Source of the DNA: Thiomonas sp.
GTDB taxonomy: Bacteria; Pseudomonadota; Gammaproteobacteria; Burkholderiales; Burkholderiaceae
DNA: 10,704 nt
Direction of reading: 5' to 3'
Assembly (NCBI GenBank): GCA_027443745.1
Contig: DAIAZB010000641.1
Coordinates: 1 to 10,704, forward strand
Shown: positions 1 to 7,069 of the stretch, piece after piece
Layout: each line of letters opens with the position of its first letter
How positions within the stretch are numbered: the first letter of the stretch is position 1
The notes under the pieces: generated by a model
Seen by the model: the letters and a program-made list of their open reading frames with translations, nothing else
Told to the model about the DNA's origin: nothing
Databases searched by the model: none
Translations under genes and position numbers: made by a program

Positions 1-315
1 ACGCCGGGCCGACCCGCCAGCGGAATCCGGCGCTACGGTCCCGCGGCCGTGGCGCGCGTTCGCTTCATCAAGGCGGCGCAGCGCTTGGGCTTCAGCCTGG
101 ACGATGTCGAGCAGTTGTTGCGGCTCGACGATGGAACGCACTGCCGCGAAGCCGCCACGCTGGCCTCGGATCGGCTCGCCGATGTGCGTGCTCGTCTGCG
201 GAATTTGCAACGCATGGAATCGGCGCTGGCAGCGCTGGTCCAGGCGTGCGACACACGCCGGGGCAAGGTCTCCTGTCCGCTGATCGGCAGCCTGCAGCAA
301 CAGGTGGAGGCCTGA
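1..315 (+). CDS. merR: Mercury-responsive regulator MerR, 5' end beyond the window
   Basis: MerR represses and, with Hg(II), activates the divergent mer operon by untwisting an over-long promoter spacer. The frame is open from base 1. The first residues include GIRRYG, the end of the winged-helix DNA-binding domain, followed by the long dimerisation helix. Aligned from memory with Tn501 MerR, the window begins near residue 35, so the N-terminal helix-turn-helix is outside. All three Hg-binding cysteines are visible: one in DGTHC, one in QAC and one in VSCPL, with spacings equal to C82, C117 and C126 of Tn501. This separates it from CueR, ZntR and PbrR and makes a mercury sensor very likely. 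merT, merP and merA would be expected to the left on the minus strand. What follows in the window is a copper/silver cluster, not mer genes. Confidence 0.93.
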   Translation, partial: TPGRPASGIRRYGPAAVARVRFIKAAQRLGFSLDDVEQLLRLDDGTHCREAATLASDRLADVRARLRNLQRMESALAALVQACDTRRGKVSCPLIGSLQQQVEA

Positions 316-399
316 GCCTTCCGCATGTCGCGCCATGGCGAGTCGGCCTCACGGGAACGCGAGCGCCCGATCGTGTTCCGCGGCGTCCATCATCGCCAC

Positions 400-429
400 G
401 GCTGACGCGGGGCCGGCTGACGCGGGGCC
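400..429. repeat. Perfect 15-bp tandem direct repeat, two copies
   Basis: The unit GGCTGACGCGGGGCC occurs at 400-414 and again at 415-429 without mismatch. It lies in the non-coding gap between merR and the promoter of the copper/silver cluster. It may be a replication-slippage product or a protein-binding direct repeat; nothing in the sequence decides between these. Confidence 0.85.
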
Positions 430-499
430 ATCTGCACGCCACACATCGTGTTCGTTGCGGGCGAGCAAACCGCGCACGCTCATCGGGCGACCGTCCGTC

Positions 500-527
500 T
501 TGACAACGCATCGCAAGCGTTTAGGAT
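500..527 (+). promoter_or_regulatory. Sigma70-like promoter with a dyad in its spacer, upstream of the copper/silver cluster
   Basis: A consensus -35 box TTGACA at 500-505 is followed after 16 bp by TAGGAT at 522-527, which matches the -10 consensus at four of six positions. Transcription would start near 534, about 30 nt before the ATG at 565. The spacer holds an inverted repeat, AACGC at 505-509 and GCGTT at 517-521, separated by 7 bp. An operator between the two boxes is typical of MerR-family control, but this spacer is shorter than the 19-20 bp those promoters use. No CusR- or CueR-type palindrome was recognised. This is a prediction from motif match only. Confidence 0.5.
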
Positions 528-564
528 GCTGGATACTCAATTCGCCCTAGTTTCCCGGACCTCC

Positions 565-966
565 ATGCGCGCACTGCGAGCCTACTCCCGCTACTGGGCG
601 TTTGCCTGCGCATTGTTTTTTTTGCCGTGGATGCAACTGGCGATGGCGGGGCCGTCGGCCCACCAGGCTTCGTGCTGCGAAGCCATGCCCGGCATGGCGT
701 CCATGGCGACGACCGCGCTGCACATGACGAAGCATGGGGCCACACGCTCGGCCACCATGTCAGCGTGTCTGCCGATGTGCGCAGCGCTGAGCGCGTCGAT
801 TCCGAGTCGACAAATTCAGGCGAGCATTCCGCGTTTCCTAAGCAGCGTGCCGCGCGTGGTGCTGCCGCTTACTGCGGTTGGGACGCCCCGGACCTGGAGT
901 CGCGTACGTGACACGACCAGGCGGTCCATCCAACCTGCCTTTCTAGCGGCTCGTTTGCAAGTCTGA
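565..966 (+). CDS. Small exported Cys/Met/His-rich protein, putative periplasmic metal-binding protein
   Basis: This is a 133-residue protein not assigned to a named family. Residues 1-28 form a signal peptide: a basic start, a hydrophobic core around residues 12-26, and a cleavage site after AMA. The mature N-terminal half is rich in soft-metal ligands: a CC pair at 37-38, Met 41, 44 and 47, His 53, Met 54, His 57, Met 65 and a CLPMC motif at 68-72. The C-terminal half has no Cys, Met or His and contains several Arg and Pro residues. It resembles in layout the short DUF2946/CopL-like proteins often found beside copper genes, but that is only a similarity of type. I chose the ATG at 565 because the signal peptide begins there; no clear Shine-Dalgarno site precedes it. 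A start at 448 would place an unlikely extension before the signal peptide. It is the first gene after the predicted promoter and is separated from cusC by two hairpins. A role in periplasmic Cu/Ag binding or sensing is inferred. Confidence 0.65.
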   Translation: MRALRAYSRYWAFACALFFLPWMQLAMAGPSAHQASCCEAMPGMASMATTALHMTKHGATRSATMSACLPMCAALSASIPSRQIQASIPRFLSSVPRVVLPLTAVGTPRTWSRVRDTTRRSIQPAFLAARLQV

Positions 967-980
967 TCCTTTCGGCAGTA

Positions 981-1005
981 GGCGCTCGCGGTACCCGCGG
1001 GCGCC
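981..1005 (+). promoter_or_regulatory. Strong hairpin upstream of cusC (first of two)
   Basis: The arms GGCGCTCGCGG (981-991) and CCGCGGGCGCC (995-1005) pair over 11 positions, with one G-U wobble in RNA and a 3-nt loop. No T-run follows, so it is not a standard intrinsic terminator. It could act as an mRNA processing or stability element, or as part of an attenuator between the first gene and the pump genes. Confidence 0.6.
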
Positions 1006-1017
1006 ATGCTGGATGCT

Positions 1018-1045
1018 GTTGCGCCTGCATGGCTTGCAGCGCAAC
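1018..1045 (+). promoter_or_regulatory. Second hairpin just upstream of the cusC ribosome-binding site
   Basis: The left arm GTTGCGCCTGCA (1018-1029) pairs with TGCAGCGCAAC (1035-1045) over 11 base pairs with a single bulged C and a loop of 5 nt. It ends about 15 nt before the GAGG of the cusC ribosome-binding site at 1071. With the preceding hairpin it makes a compact structured leader in the 104-nt gap between the first gene and cusC. Confidence 0.6.
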
Positions 1046-1070
1046 GCCTCATTGGCCGAAGAGGATCCCC

Positions 1071-2381
1071 ATGTCCCTGATTTCACTTCGCTGTCGTGCG
1101 CGAGCACGACATTCGCTGCTCGCGCGCACCGCGCAAGCCACTTTCCGCCCGCTCGTGGGCTGCCTGCTCCTGCTCGCCATCACGAGCGCCCCAGCTCGAG
1201 CAGCACCGCTCACGCTCACCGCCGCCGAGACGCGTTTGATGGCGGGCAACCCCGCTCTTGCTGGGGCCGAACAGCGCATCCGCGCCCTGCAGCGACAGGC
1301 CGACGCGGCGACCCGACTGCCGGATCCCAAGGTGTCTCTGGATGCCAGCAACCTTCCGACCAATAATTTCTCCCTGACCCAGCAAGCCACGACGATGTTG
1401 AGCGTGGGGGTCAGCCAGGAGTTTCCGGCCTTCGGCAAGCTGGCGCTGCAAGGCCGAAGCCTGCAAGCCCAAGCCTCCGAGCAACGCTATGGGCGTGCGG
1501 CCCAGCGTGCCGTGCTTGTGCTTGCGCTTCGCCGCGCGTGGCTTGCCGCGGTGTACACGCGCAAAGCCGCGACGATCGTGCGCGAGCAGCAGGGTCTGGC
1601 CGCGCAGAGCGAGCAAGCCTCCCTGGCTTCGTATCGTTCGGCCAGGATCCCTCAGAGCGACGTGTTGCGCGCCAAGCTCGCGCTCGAGGAACTGCGTAAC
1701 GACCTCGATGTTCTGCGCGCAGACGAGAGTGCCCAGCTCGCGCGCATCGCGCAGCTCCTCGGCGTGGAACGTGCGCCGGACATCGACGGCCATTGGCCCG
1801 ACTTGTCCGCGCCTCCCGCTGATCCGCAGGCGGCGCTGGCCTCCCAGCCGCTGCTGCAGCAGGCCCGAGCCAAGGTGCATGCCAACGCGATTGCCGTGCG
1901 CCTGGCCAGGAAGGCCTACGAGCCTTCCTTCACCGTGGGCGCATCCTATGGCAAGAGCTTCATGCCCGGATCGCCCAATTTTGTTTCGGTGGGCGTGTCC
2001 TTCAACGTTCCGCTGTTTGCTGGACGCCGGATTGACGACGAGGTGGATGTGGCGGGCGCGCGGGAATTGGAAGCACGTTTCGCCGAGCAGGATCAGCGCC
2101 TGGCCCTGGTGCGGCAAATGCGAGAGGCCCAAGCGCGCTGGCGCAGCCTGCGCGACAAGTGGTCGCGCGAGACCACTCGGATGCTGCCGCTGGCGCGCCA
2201 AGCGCAGCGTGCGACCCTGTCGGCCTACGCGAGCGGGCAGGGCAGCCTCGGCGACGTGCTCAAGGCTCAGCAGGCCGTCTTCACCACGCAAATCCAGGTG
2301 CTGCAGGACCGTCGCGACCTTCTGGCGACGCAGGCCGAACTCGATTACCTGACACAAGCCCCCCAGGAGGGACAACCATGA
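1071..2381 (+). CDS. cusC: CusC-like TolC-family outer-membrane efflux channel
   Basis: This 436-residue protein is the outer-membrane factor of a tripartite heavy-metal RND pump: it forms the trimeric duct that carries Cu(I)/Ag(I) out of the cell. A long basic N-terminus (residues 1-26) leads to a hydrophobic stretch VGCLLLLAI and a probable signal-peptidase site after APARA near residue 44. The remainder has the two-fold repeated OEP architecture: long Ala/Gln/Arg-rich helices alternate with short beta segments such as SVGVSQEFPAFGKL and SVGVSFNVPLFAGRR. The ATG at 1071 is preferred because AGAGG precedes it by a suitable distance; an in-frame ATG at 1029 lies inside the second hairpin and lacks such a site. 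Its TGA overlaps the cusB ATG in an ATGA, so translation of the two is coupled. The substrate is inferred from cusB and cusA; the channel itself does not show metal specificity. Confidence 0.88.
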   Translation: MSLISLRCRARARHSLLARTAQATFRPLVGCLLLLAITSAPARAAPLTLTAAETRLMAGNPALAGAEQRIRALQRQADAATRLPDPKVSLDASNLPTNNFSLTQQATTMLSVGVSQEFPAFGKLALQGRSLQAQASEQRYGRAAQRAVLVLALRRAWLAAVYTRKAATIVREQQGLAAQSEQASLASYRSARIPQSDVLRAKLALEELRNDLDVLRADESAQLARIAQLLGVERAPDIDGHWPDLSAPPADPQAALASQPLLQQARAKVHANAIAVRLARKAYEPSFTVGASYGKSFMPGSPNFVSVGVSFNVPLFAGRRIDDEVDVAGARELEARFAEQDQRLALVRQMREAQARWRSLRDKWSRETTRMLPLARQAQRATLSAYASGQGSLGDVLKAQQAVFTTQIQVLQDRRDLLATQAELDYLTQAPQEGQP

Positions 2382-3919
2382 TGCGGCGAACGCTTGGATT
2401 CGCGTTGGGGCTGCTGCTTGCCGGTGCGGGCGCCGGCGCAGGCCTCACCCGCTGGCTTACTCCGGCACCCAAGGCGCCTCGAGCGGCTGTCGTAGCCACG
2501 GCGGACAAGTCCCCAGCGTCGGCACCCGCCGAGCGCCGCGTCCTGTATTGGGCCAGCCCCATGAACTCGTCCATTCACTCGGATCACCCGATGAAGGACA
2601 ACATGGGGATGGACTACGTTCCGGTCTATGCCGCTGCCGCCACGCCCGCGCCCGCGCAGCGCAGGGTGCTGTATTGGGCGAGCCCCATGAATCCAGCGAT
2701 TCATTCGGATCATCCCATGAAGGACAACATGGGCATGGACTACGTCCCGGTGTACGCCCAGGCGCCCTCCGGGGCGCACGATGACGGGCTGCGTATCGAT
2801 GCGCGCCAGGCGCAGAACCTGGGAGTGCGACTGGTCGCCGCGCAGATGCGAACGATGGGGCAGGCCATGCACACGGTGGGAACCGTGGCACAGGACCAGA
2901 ACCGGGTCGATGCGGTGACCGCGCGCTTCGCGGGTTGGGTCGTGCGCCTGCGGGTTCGGGCGGAGGGGGACCTCGTCAGGCGCGGTCAGGTGCTCGCCGA
3001 GATCTACTCTCCCGAGCTGTACAGCGCCCAGCAAGACGACCTGATCGCGCTGAGGGGGCAAGGCACGCAAGGCGGCGAGCAGATCCTGGCGGCGGCGCGG
3101 GAAAGACTTCGCCTGCTGGGCATGCCCGGGGCGGCATTGACGACCCTGGAGCGCACGGGCAAGCCCCTGCGCGAGATTCCCGTGCTGGCTCCGCGGAGCG
3201 GCGTGGTAACGGCGCTCCGCATTCGGCAGGGCGGCTTTGTCTCGCCGCAGGCCGAACTGTTCGAGATCGCCAACCTGCAGCGCATCTGGGTCAACGTGGC
3301 CTTGTACGACTACCAGCTGCCCTGGGTGCGGGTCGGCGACGCGGTCCGCCTGGAGCTTCAGGCCTATCCCGGCAGGACCTGGAGCGGCCGCCTGAGCTTT
3401 CTCTACCCGACCCTGGATCCGCGCACGCGTACCGTCACCGCGCGCCTGAGCTTTGCCAACAGCGACGGCGAGCTGCGTCCAGGCATGTATGCCGACGCTA
3501 CCGTGCTGGGGCATGCGCAGTCGGCGCTAGCCGTGCCGAGCAGTGCTGTACTGCGCACCCAAGAGGGCGACTACGTGATGCTGGCGCAAGGGCAGGGCCA
3601 TTTCCTTCCGGTCCAGGTCGCGCTGGGGCCGCAGGCGGACGGCTGGGTGGCCATCGCCAGGGGCTTGCGGGCGGGCGACAGGGTGGTGGAAAGCGCTCAG
3701 TTTTTGCTGTACTCCGAATCGCAATTTCAATCGGTGAAAGCGCGCATGCTGGGCGGCAACACGAGCCTCGACGCTGCGCCCCCGGGAGGCACTAAGCCCG
3801 GCACGCCGATACCTGGGCGAGCACAAGACCGTGCCGTGGCACAGCCCTCTCTGGCCCCGGCAGGTGCGGGCTCGATGGCTGGCATGCACATGACTGCGAC
3901 CGGGGCCTCTCATGATTAG
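2378..3919 (+). CDS. cusB: CusB-like periplasmic adaptor (membrane fusion protein) with tandem metal-binding heads
   Basis: This 513-residue adaptor links CusA to CusC and delivers Cu(I)/Ag(I). Residues 1-24 form a membrane anchor or signal. Residues 53-85 and 95-127 are two near-identical copies (31 of 33 residues the same) of the small heavy-metal-binding domain found near the N-terminus of CusB/SilB, with the pattern LYWASPMN, HSDHPMKDNMGMD and VPVYA. After that come the usual adaptor parts: a barrel-sandwich half around GDLVRRGQVLAEIYSPEL, a helical hairpin near LIALRGQGTQGGEQIL, the second half-lipoyl segment ending with FVSPQAELFEIANL, and the beta-barrel with RTRTVTARLSF and ELRPGMYADA. 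The C-terminus ends in a His/Met-rich tail (MAGMHM, SHD). AGGAGG at 2365-2370 supports the start at 2378; the following ATG at 2381 is an alternative. Its end overlaps cusA by 8 nt. The metal-binding domain and the cusA partner point to Cu/Ag rather than Co/Zn/Cd. Confidence 0.92.
   Translation: MMRRTLGFALGLLLAGAGAGAGLTRWLTPAPKAPRAAVVATADKSPASAPAERRVLYWASPMNSSIHSDHPMKDNMGMDYVPVYAAAATPAPAQRRVLYWASPMNPAIHSDHPMKDNMGMDYVPVYAQAPSGAHDDGLRIDARQAQNLGVRLVAAQMRTMGQAMHTVGTVAQDQNRVDAVTARFAGWVVRLRVRAEGDLVRRGQVLAEIYSPELYSAQQDDLIALRGQGTQGGEQILAAARERLRLLGMPGAALTTLERTGKPLREIPVLAPRSGVVTALRIRQGGFVSPQAELFEIANLQRIWVNVALYDYQLPWVRVGDAVRLELQAYPGRTWSGRLSFLYPTLDPRTRTVTARLSFANSDGELRPGMYADATVLGHAQSALAVPSSAVLRTQEGDYVMLAQGQGHFLPVQVALGPQADGWVAIARGLRAGDRVVESAQFLLYSESQFQSVKARMLGGNTSLDAAPPGGTKPGTPIPGRAQDRAVAQPSLAPAGAGSMAGMHMTATGASHD
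2534..2758 (+). repeat. Tandem duplication of the metal-binding domain within cusB
   Basis: Two coding copies at 2534-2632 and 2660-2758 (period 126 bp) are joined by an Ala/Pro/Thr linker. The only amino-acid differences are SS versus PA near the middle, while many third codon positions differ. The protein sequence therefore seems better conserved than the DNA, which suggests the second copy has been kept by selection and is not a very recent slip. Confidence 0.9.
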
Positions 3920-6900
3920 GCGCCTCATGGAGTGGTGCTTCGAGAACCGCGCCCTTACGGTGATGGGCGCACTGATGCTGCTGGCCGCAGGCATGCTGGC
4001 GGTCCGCAACACGCCCTTGGAGGCCATTCCCGACATCTCCCCCACGCAAGTCATCATCAAGACCTCGTACCCCGGACAGGCGCCGCAAGTGGTGCAGGAC
4101 CAGGTGACCTATCCCCTGGAGACGACCCTGCAGTCGGTTCCCGGCGCGCGTGCGGTGCGCGGCTATTCGATGTTCGGCGACTCCTTCGTCTACGTCATCT
4201 TCCAGGATGGCACCAACATCTACCAGGCACGCAACCTGGTGCTGCAGTACCTCAGCCAGGTGCAATCGAGGCTTCCACCAGGCGTCACTCCGGCGCTCGG
4301 GCCCGACAGTTCCGGGGTGGACTGGATCTACATGTACGCTTTGACCGATACGGGCGGTACACGCGACCTGAGCCAACTCACGACCTTGCAGAACTGGTTC
4401 CTCAAGTACCAGTTGCAGGGGATTCCGGGGGTCGCCGAGGTCGCAACGGTCGGAGGTATGGTCAAGGAATTCCGGGTAGTGGTCGACCCGCAGGCCCTGC
4501 TGGCCTACGGCCTGACCTTGCCGCAGGTCGAGGATGCGATACGCGCTGCCAACGGCGAGACCAGCGGATCGGTCGTCGATCTGGGGGAAGCCAGCTACAT
4601 GGTGCGCACGACCGGCTACGTACACTCGCTGGACGATCTGGAGAACGCGCCGCTGGCCGCGCGCGATGGCGTGCCCGTGACGCTCAAGGACGTCGCGCGC
4701 GTCGAGTTCGCCCCCGAGTTACCCAACAGCGCCGCCGACCTCGACGGCCAAGGCGCAGTCGTCGGCGGCATCGTGATGATGAACCAGGGCTCCAACGCCG
4801 ATGCCATCATCCGCAGGGTGGAGGACAAGATCCGGACCTTGCAGGCTTCGTTGCCGCCGGGGGTGAAGATCGTCACCACCTACAGCCAGGCCCCGCTGAT
4901 CCAGCGTGCCATCCACACGCTGACCGAGAAACTGCTGGAAGAGTCGCTGATCGTCGCGCTGGTGTCCCTGCTCTTCCTCATGCGAGCGCGCTCCGCTCTG
5001 GTCGCGATCGTTTCGCTTCCGTTGGGCATCCTGGCAGCCTTTGTCGTGATGTGGGCACAAGGCATCCCGGCCAACATCATGTCGCTGGGAGGCATCGCCA
5101 TCGCCATCGGTGCCATGACGGATGCCGCGATCGTGATGATCGAGAACATGCACAAGCACATGGAGCACGAACCCGGTGCCGATCCCTGGATGAAGGCGCG
5201 GGTAGCGGCCTCGGAGGTAGGCCCCGCGTTGTTCTTCTCCTTGCTCATCATCGCGGTGTCGTTCCTTCCGGTATTCGCCCTCGGCGGCGAGCAGGGCAAG
5301 CTGTTCAGTCCGCTGGCGTTCACCAAGACCTACGCCATGGCCGCTGCGGCCATCCTCTCGATCACCCTGGTGCCGCTGCTGATGGCTTGGTTCATCCGCG
5401 GAAACATCCGTCCGGAGGGCGCGAACCCCCTGAACCGACTGCTCACCTGGCTGTATCGCCCGCTGATCCATGGCGTGCTGCGGGCGCCGTGGCTCGTCAT
5501 CGGCCTGAGCCTGGTCGCCGTGGCAAGCCTGTATTTCCCCTGGAAACATCTCGGCTCGGAGTTCATGCCTCCGTTGAATGAAGGCACCCTGCTGTACATG
5601 CCGGTGGCGCAGGATCCGTCGATTTCCATCGGACAATCGGCCGCCATCCTGCAGCAGACGGATCGCATCATCAAGAGCTTCCCGGAAGTGCGCAGCGTGT
5701 TCGGCAAGGCGGGGCGGGCCCAGACGGCCACCGATCCGACGCCGATCTCGATGTTCATGTCGGTGGTCAACCTCGAGGACCGCAGCAAGTGGCCTGCGGG
5801 GATGACGACCTCGATGCTGATCGAGGAGATGAACCGGGCCCTGCGCATACCCGGCGTGTCCAACACCTGGACCCAGCCGATCAAAGGCCAGGTGGACATG
5901 CTGACCACGGGGTTGCAGACACCGCTGGGCATCAAGGTCACGGGGGGGGATCTCGCCACGCTCAACCGACTCGGCCAGGAAATCCAGGCGGTGCTTCAGA
6001 AGGTTCCCGGAACCCAGAACGCGTACGCCGCCCGAGCCACGGGCGGACGCTACATCGTAGTCGATACCGACCGGCGCGCGGCTGCGCGCTATGGGCTTTC
6101 GGTGGCCGACGTGAATCGGCTGGTCGAGACCGCCATCGGCGGCCGGATGTTGAGCACCGCAGTAAACGGCCTGGAGCGTTTTCCGATCAGCCTGCGCTAT
6201 CCGCGTGATCTGCGGCAGTCTCTGTCCGCGCTGATGGCCAGCCGTGTGGCGACGCCTCAGGGGGCGCAGATTCCCCTGGCGCAGGTCGCCACGCTGCGCA
6301 TCGAGGGTGGGCCGCCTATGCTGACCAGCGACAACAGTCAGTTGAATGCATGGGTCTACATCGACCTGACGCCGGGTACCAGCATCAGCGGTTATGTGGC
6401 CAAGGCCAAATCGGCCTTGGCGCAAGGGGTGCGCATGCCGCCTGGATTCACGATGGACTGGGTCGGACAGTACCAGGCCTTGCAGCAGGCCGTGCAACGC
6501 CTGAAGATCCTGGTGCCGAGCGTGATCGGCCTGATCGCGCTGCTGCTGTATTTCAATTTCAAGAATCTCACCGAAGTCGCCATCATCCTGTTGACCTTGC
6601 CGCTGTCCTTGGTGGGGGGGGTCTGGTACGTCGACTGGTTGGGATACAAGCTGTCGGTCGCGGTGGGCGTGGGCTTCATCGCGACCGCCGGAGTGGCCTC
6701 CGAGTTCGGCGTGGTCATGCTGCTGTACCTGGACGCCGCGCTGGCGCGGCGCAGGATCCATGACACGCTCAACACCTGGGATGACCTGAAGCAGGCCGTG
6801 GTCGAGGGAACGCTGCTGCGCTTGCGCCCGATGGCGATGACCTTGACCATGGTGGTCGGAGGCCTGCTGCCCATCATGTTCAGCCAGGGCGCCGGCGCCG

Positions 6901-7067
6901 ACGTGATGAAACGTATCGCCGCACCGATGGTGGGTGGCATGCTGACGGCCGCCTTGCTGGCCTTGCTCCTGATCCCGGCGGTCTACGCCCTGTGGCAGAA
7001 GCGGCGCCTGGCCCTGGGAGGCGGGCAAGCCTCGCCCGATATTTCGTCGAAGCCAAACTGGAGCTGA
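3912..7067 (+). CDS. cusA: CusA-like Cu(I)/Ag(I) efflux pump, heavy-metal RND family
   Basis: This 1051-residue inner-membrane proton antiporter exports Cu(I)/Ag(I) from periplasm and cytoplasm through CusBC. Length matches E. coli CusA (1047). Early family signatures are TPLEAIPDISPTQVIIKTSYPGQ (split by reading: IPDIS and YPGQAP are diagnostic) and VTYPLET. The TM4 proton-relay aspartate is D404, in GAMTDAAIVMIEN; this belongs to the monovalent-cation HME4 type, not the CzcA type with DFGxxVDG. The three methionines that hold the metal in E. coli CusA (M573, M623, M672) have counterparts at M563 (LLYMP), M614 (TPISM) and M663 (VDMLTTG). The C-terminal membrane half has GVGFIATAGVASEFGVVML and ends near RRLALGG. 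The start overlaps the end of cusB by 8 nt and has no strong ribosome-binding site, so it is translationally coupled. The Met-rich protein gene begins 2 nt after its stop. Confidence 0.95.
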   Translation: MIRRLMEWCFENRALTVMGALMLLAAGMLAVRNTPLEAIPDISPTQVIIKTSYPGQAPQVVQDQVTYPLETTLQSVPGARAVRGYSMFGDSFVYVIFQDGTNIYQARNLVLQYLSQVQSRLPPGVTPALGPDSSGVDWIYMYALTDTGGTRDLSQLTTLQNWFLKYQLQGIPGVAEVATVGGMVKEFRVVVDPQALLAYGLTLPQVEDAIRAANGETSGSVVDLGEASYMVRTTGYVHSLDDLENAPLAARDGVPVTLKDVARVEFAPELPNSAADLDGQGAVVGGIVMMNQGSNADAIIRRVEDKIRTLQASLPPGVKIVTTYSQAPLIQRAIHTLTEKLLEESLIVALVSLLFLMRARSALVAIVSLPLGILAAFVVMWAQGIPANIMSLGGIAIAIGAMTDAAIVMIENMHKHMEHEPGADPWMKARVAASEVGPALFFSLLIIAVSFLPVFALGGEQGKLFSPLAFTKTYAMAAAAILSITLVPLLMAWFIRGNIRPEGANPLNRLLTWLYRPLIHGVLRAPWLVIGLSLVAVASLYFPWKHLGSEFMPPLNEGTLLYMPVAQDPSISIGQSAAILQQTDRIIKSFPEVRSVFGKAGRAQTATDPTPISMFMSVVNLEDRSKWPAGMTTSMLIEEMNRALRIPGVSNTWTQPIKGQVDMLTTGLQTPLGIKVTGGDLATLNRLGQEIQAVLQKVPGTQNAYAARATGGRYIVVDTDRRAAARYGLSVADVNRLVETAIGGRMLSTAVNGLERFPISLRYPRDLRQSLSALMASRVATPQGAQIPLAQVATLRIEGGPPMLTSDNSQLNAWVYIDLTPGTSISGYVAKAKSALAQGVRMPPGFTMDWVGQYQALQQAVQRLKILVPSVIGLIALLLYFNFKNLTEVAIILLTLPLSLVGGVWYVDWLGYKLSVAVGVGFIATAGVASEFGVVMLLYLDAALARRRIHDTLNTWDDLKQAVVEGTLLRLRPMAMTLTMVVGGLLPIMFSQGAGADVMKRIAAPMVGGMLTAALLALLLIPAVYALWQKRRLALGGGQASPDISSKPNWS

Positions 7068-7069
7068 TC

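Noticed and set aside
1158..1163. LVGC in the CusC signal region as a lipoprotein box
   Set aside because: The cysteine comes before the hydrophobic core, not after it; a signal-peptidase I site after APARA fits better.
2159..2377. N-terminal extension of cusB to an upstream start
   Set aside because: It would overlap the cusC coding end by over 200 nt; the ATG at 2378 has AGGAGG in front and begins with a proper membrane anchor.
4719..7028. A 769-residue open frame on the minus strand opposite cusA (and a similar one at 1083-2375 opposite cusC)
   Set aside because: Both are long because of high GC at third codon positions; their translations are Arg/His/Gln-rich with no family features, and the plus-strand genes are unambiguous.
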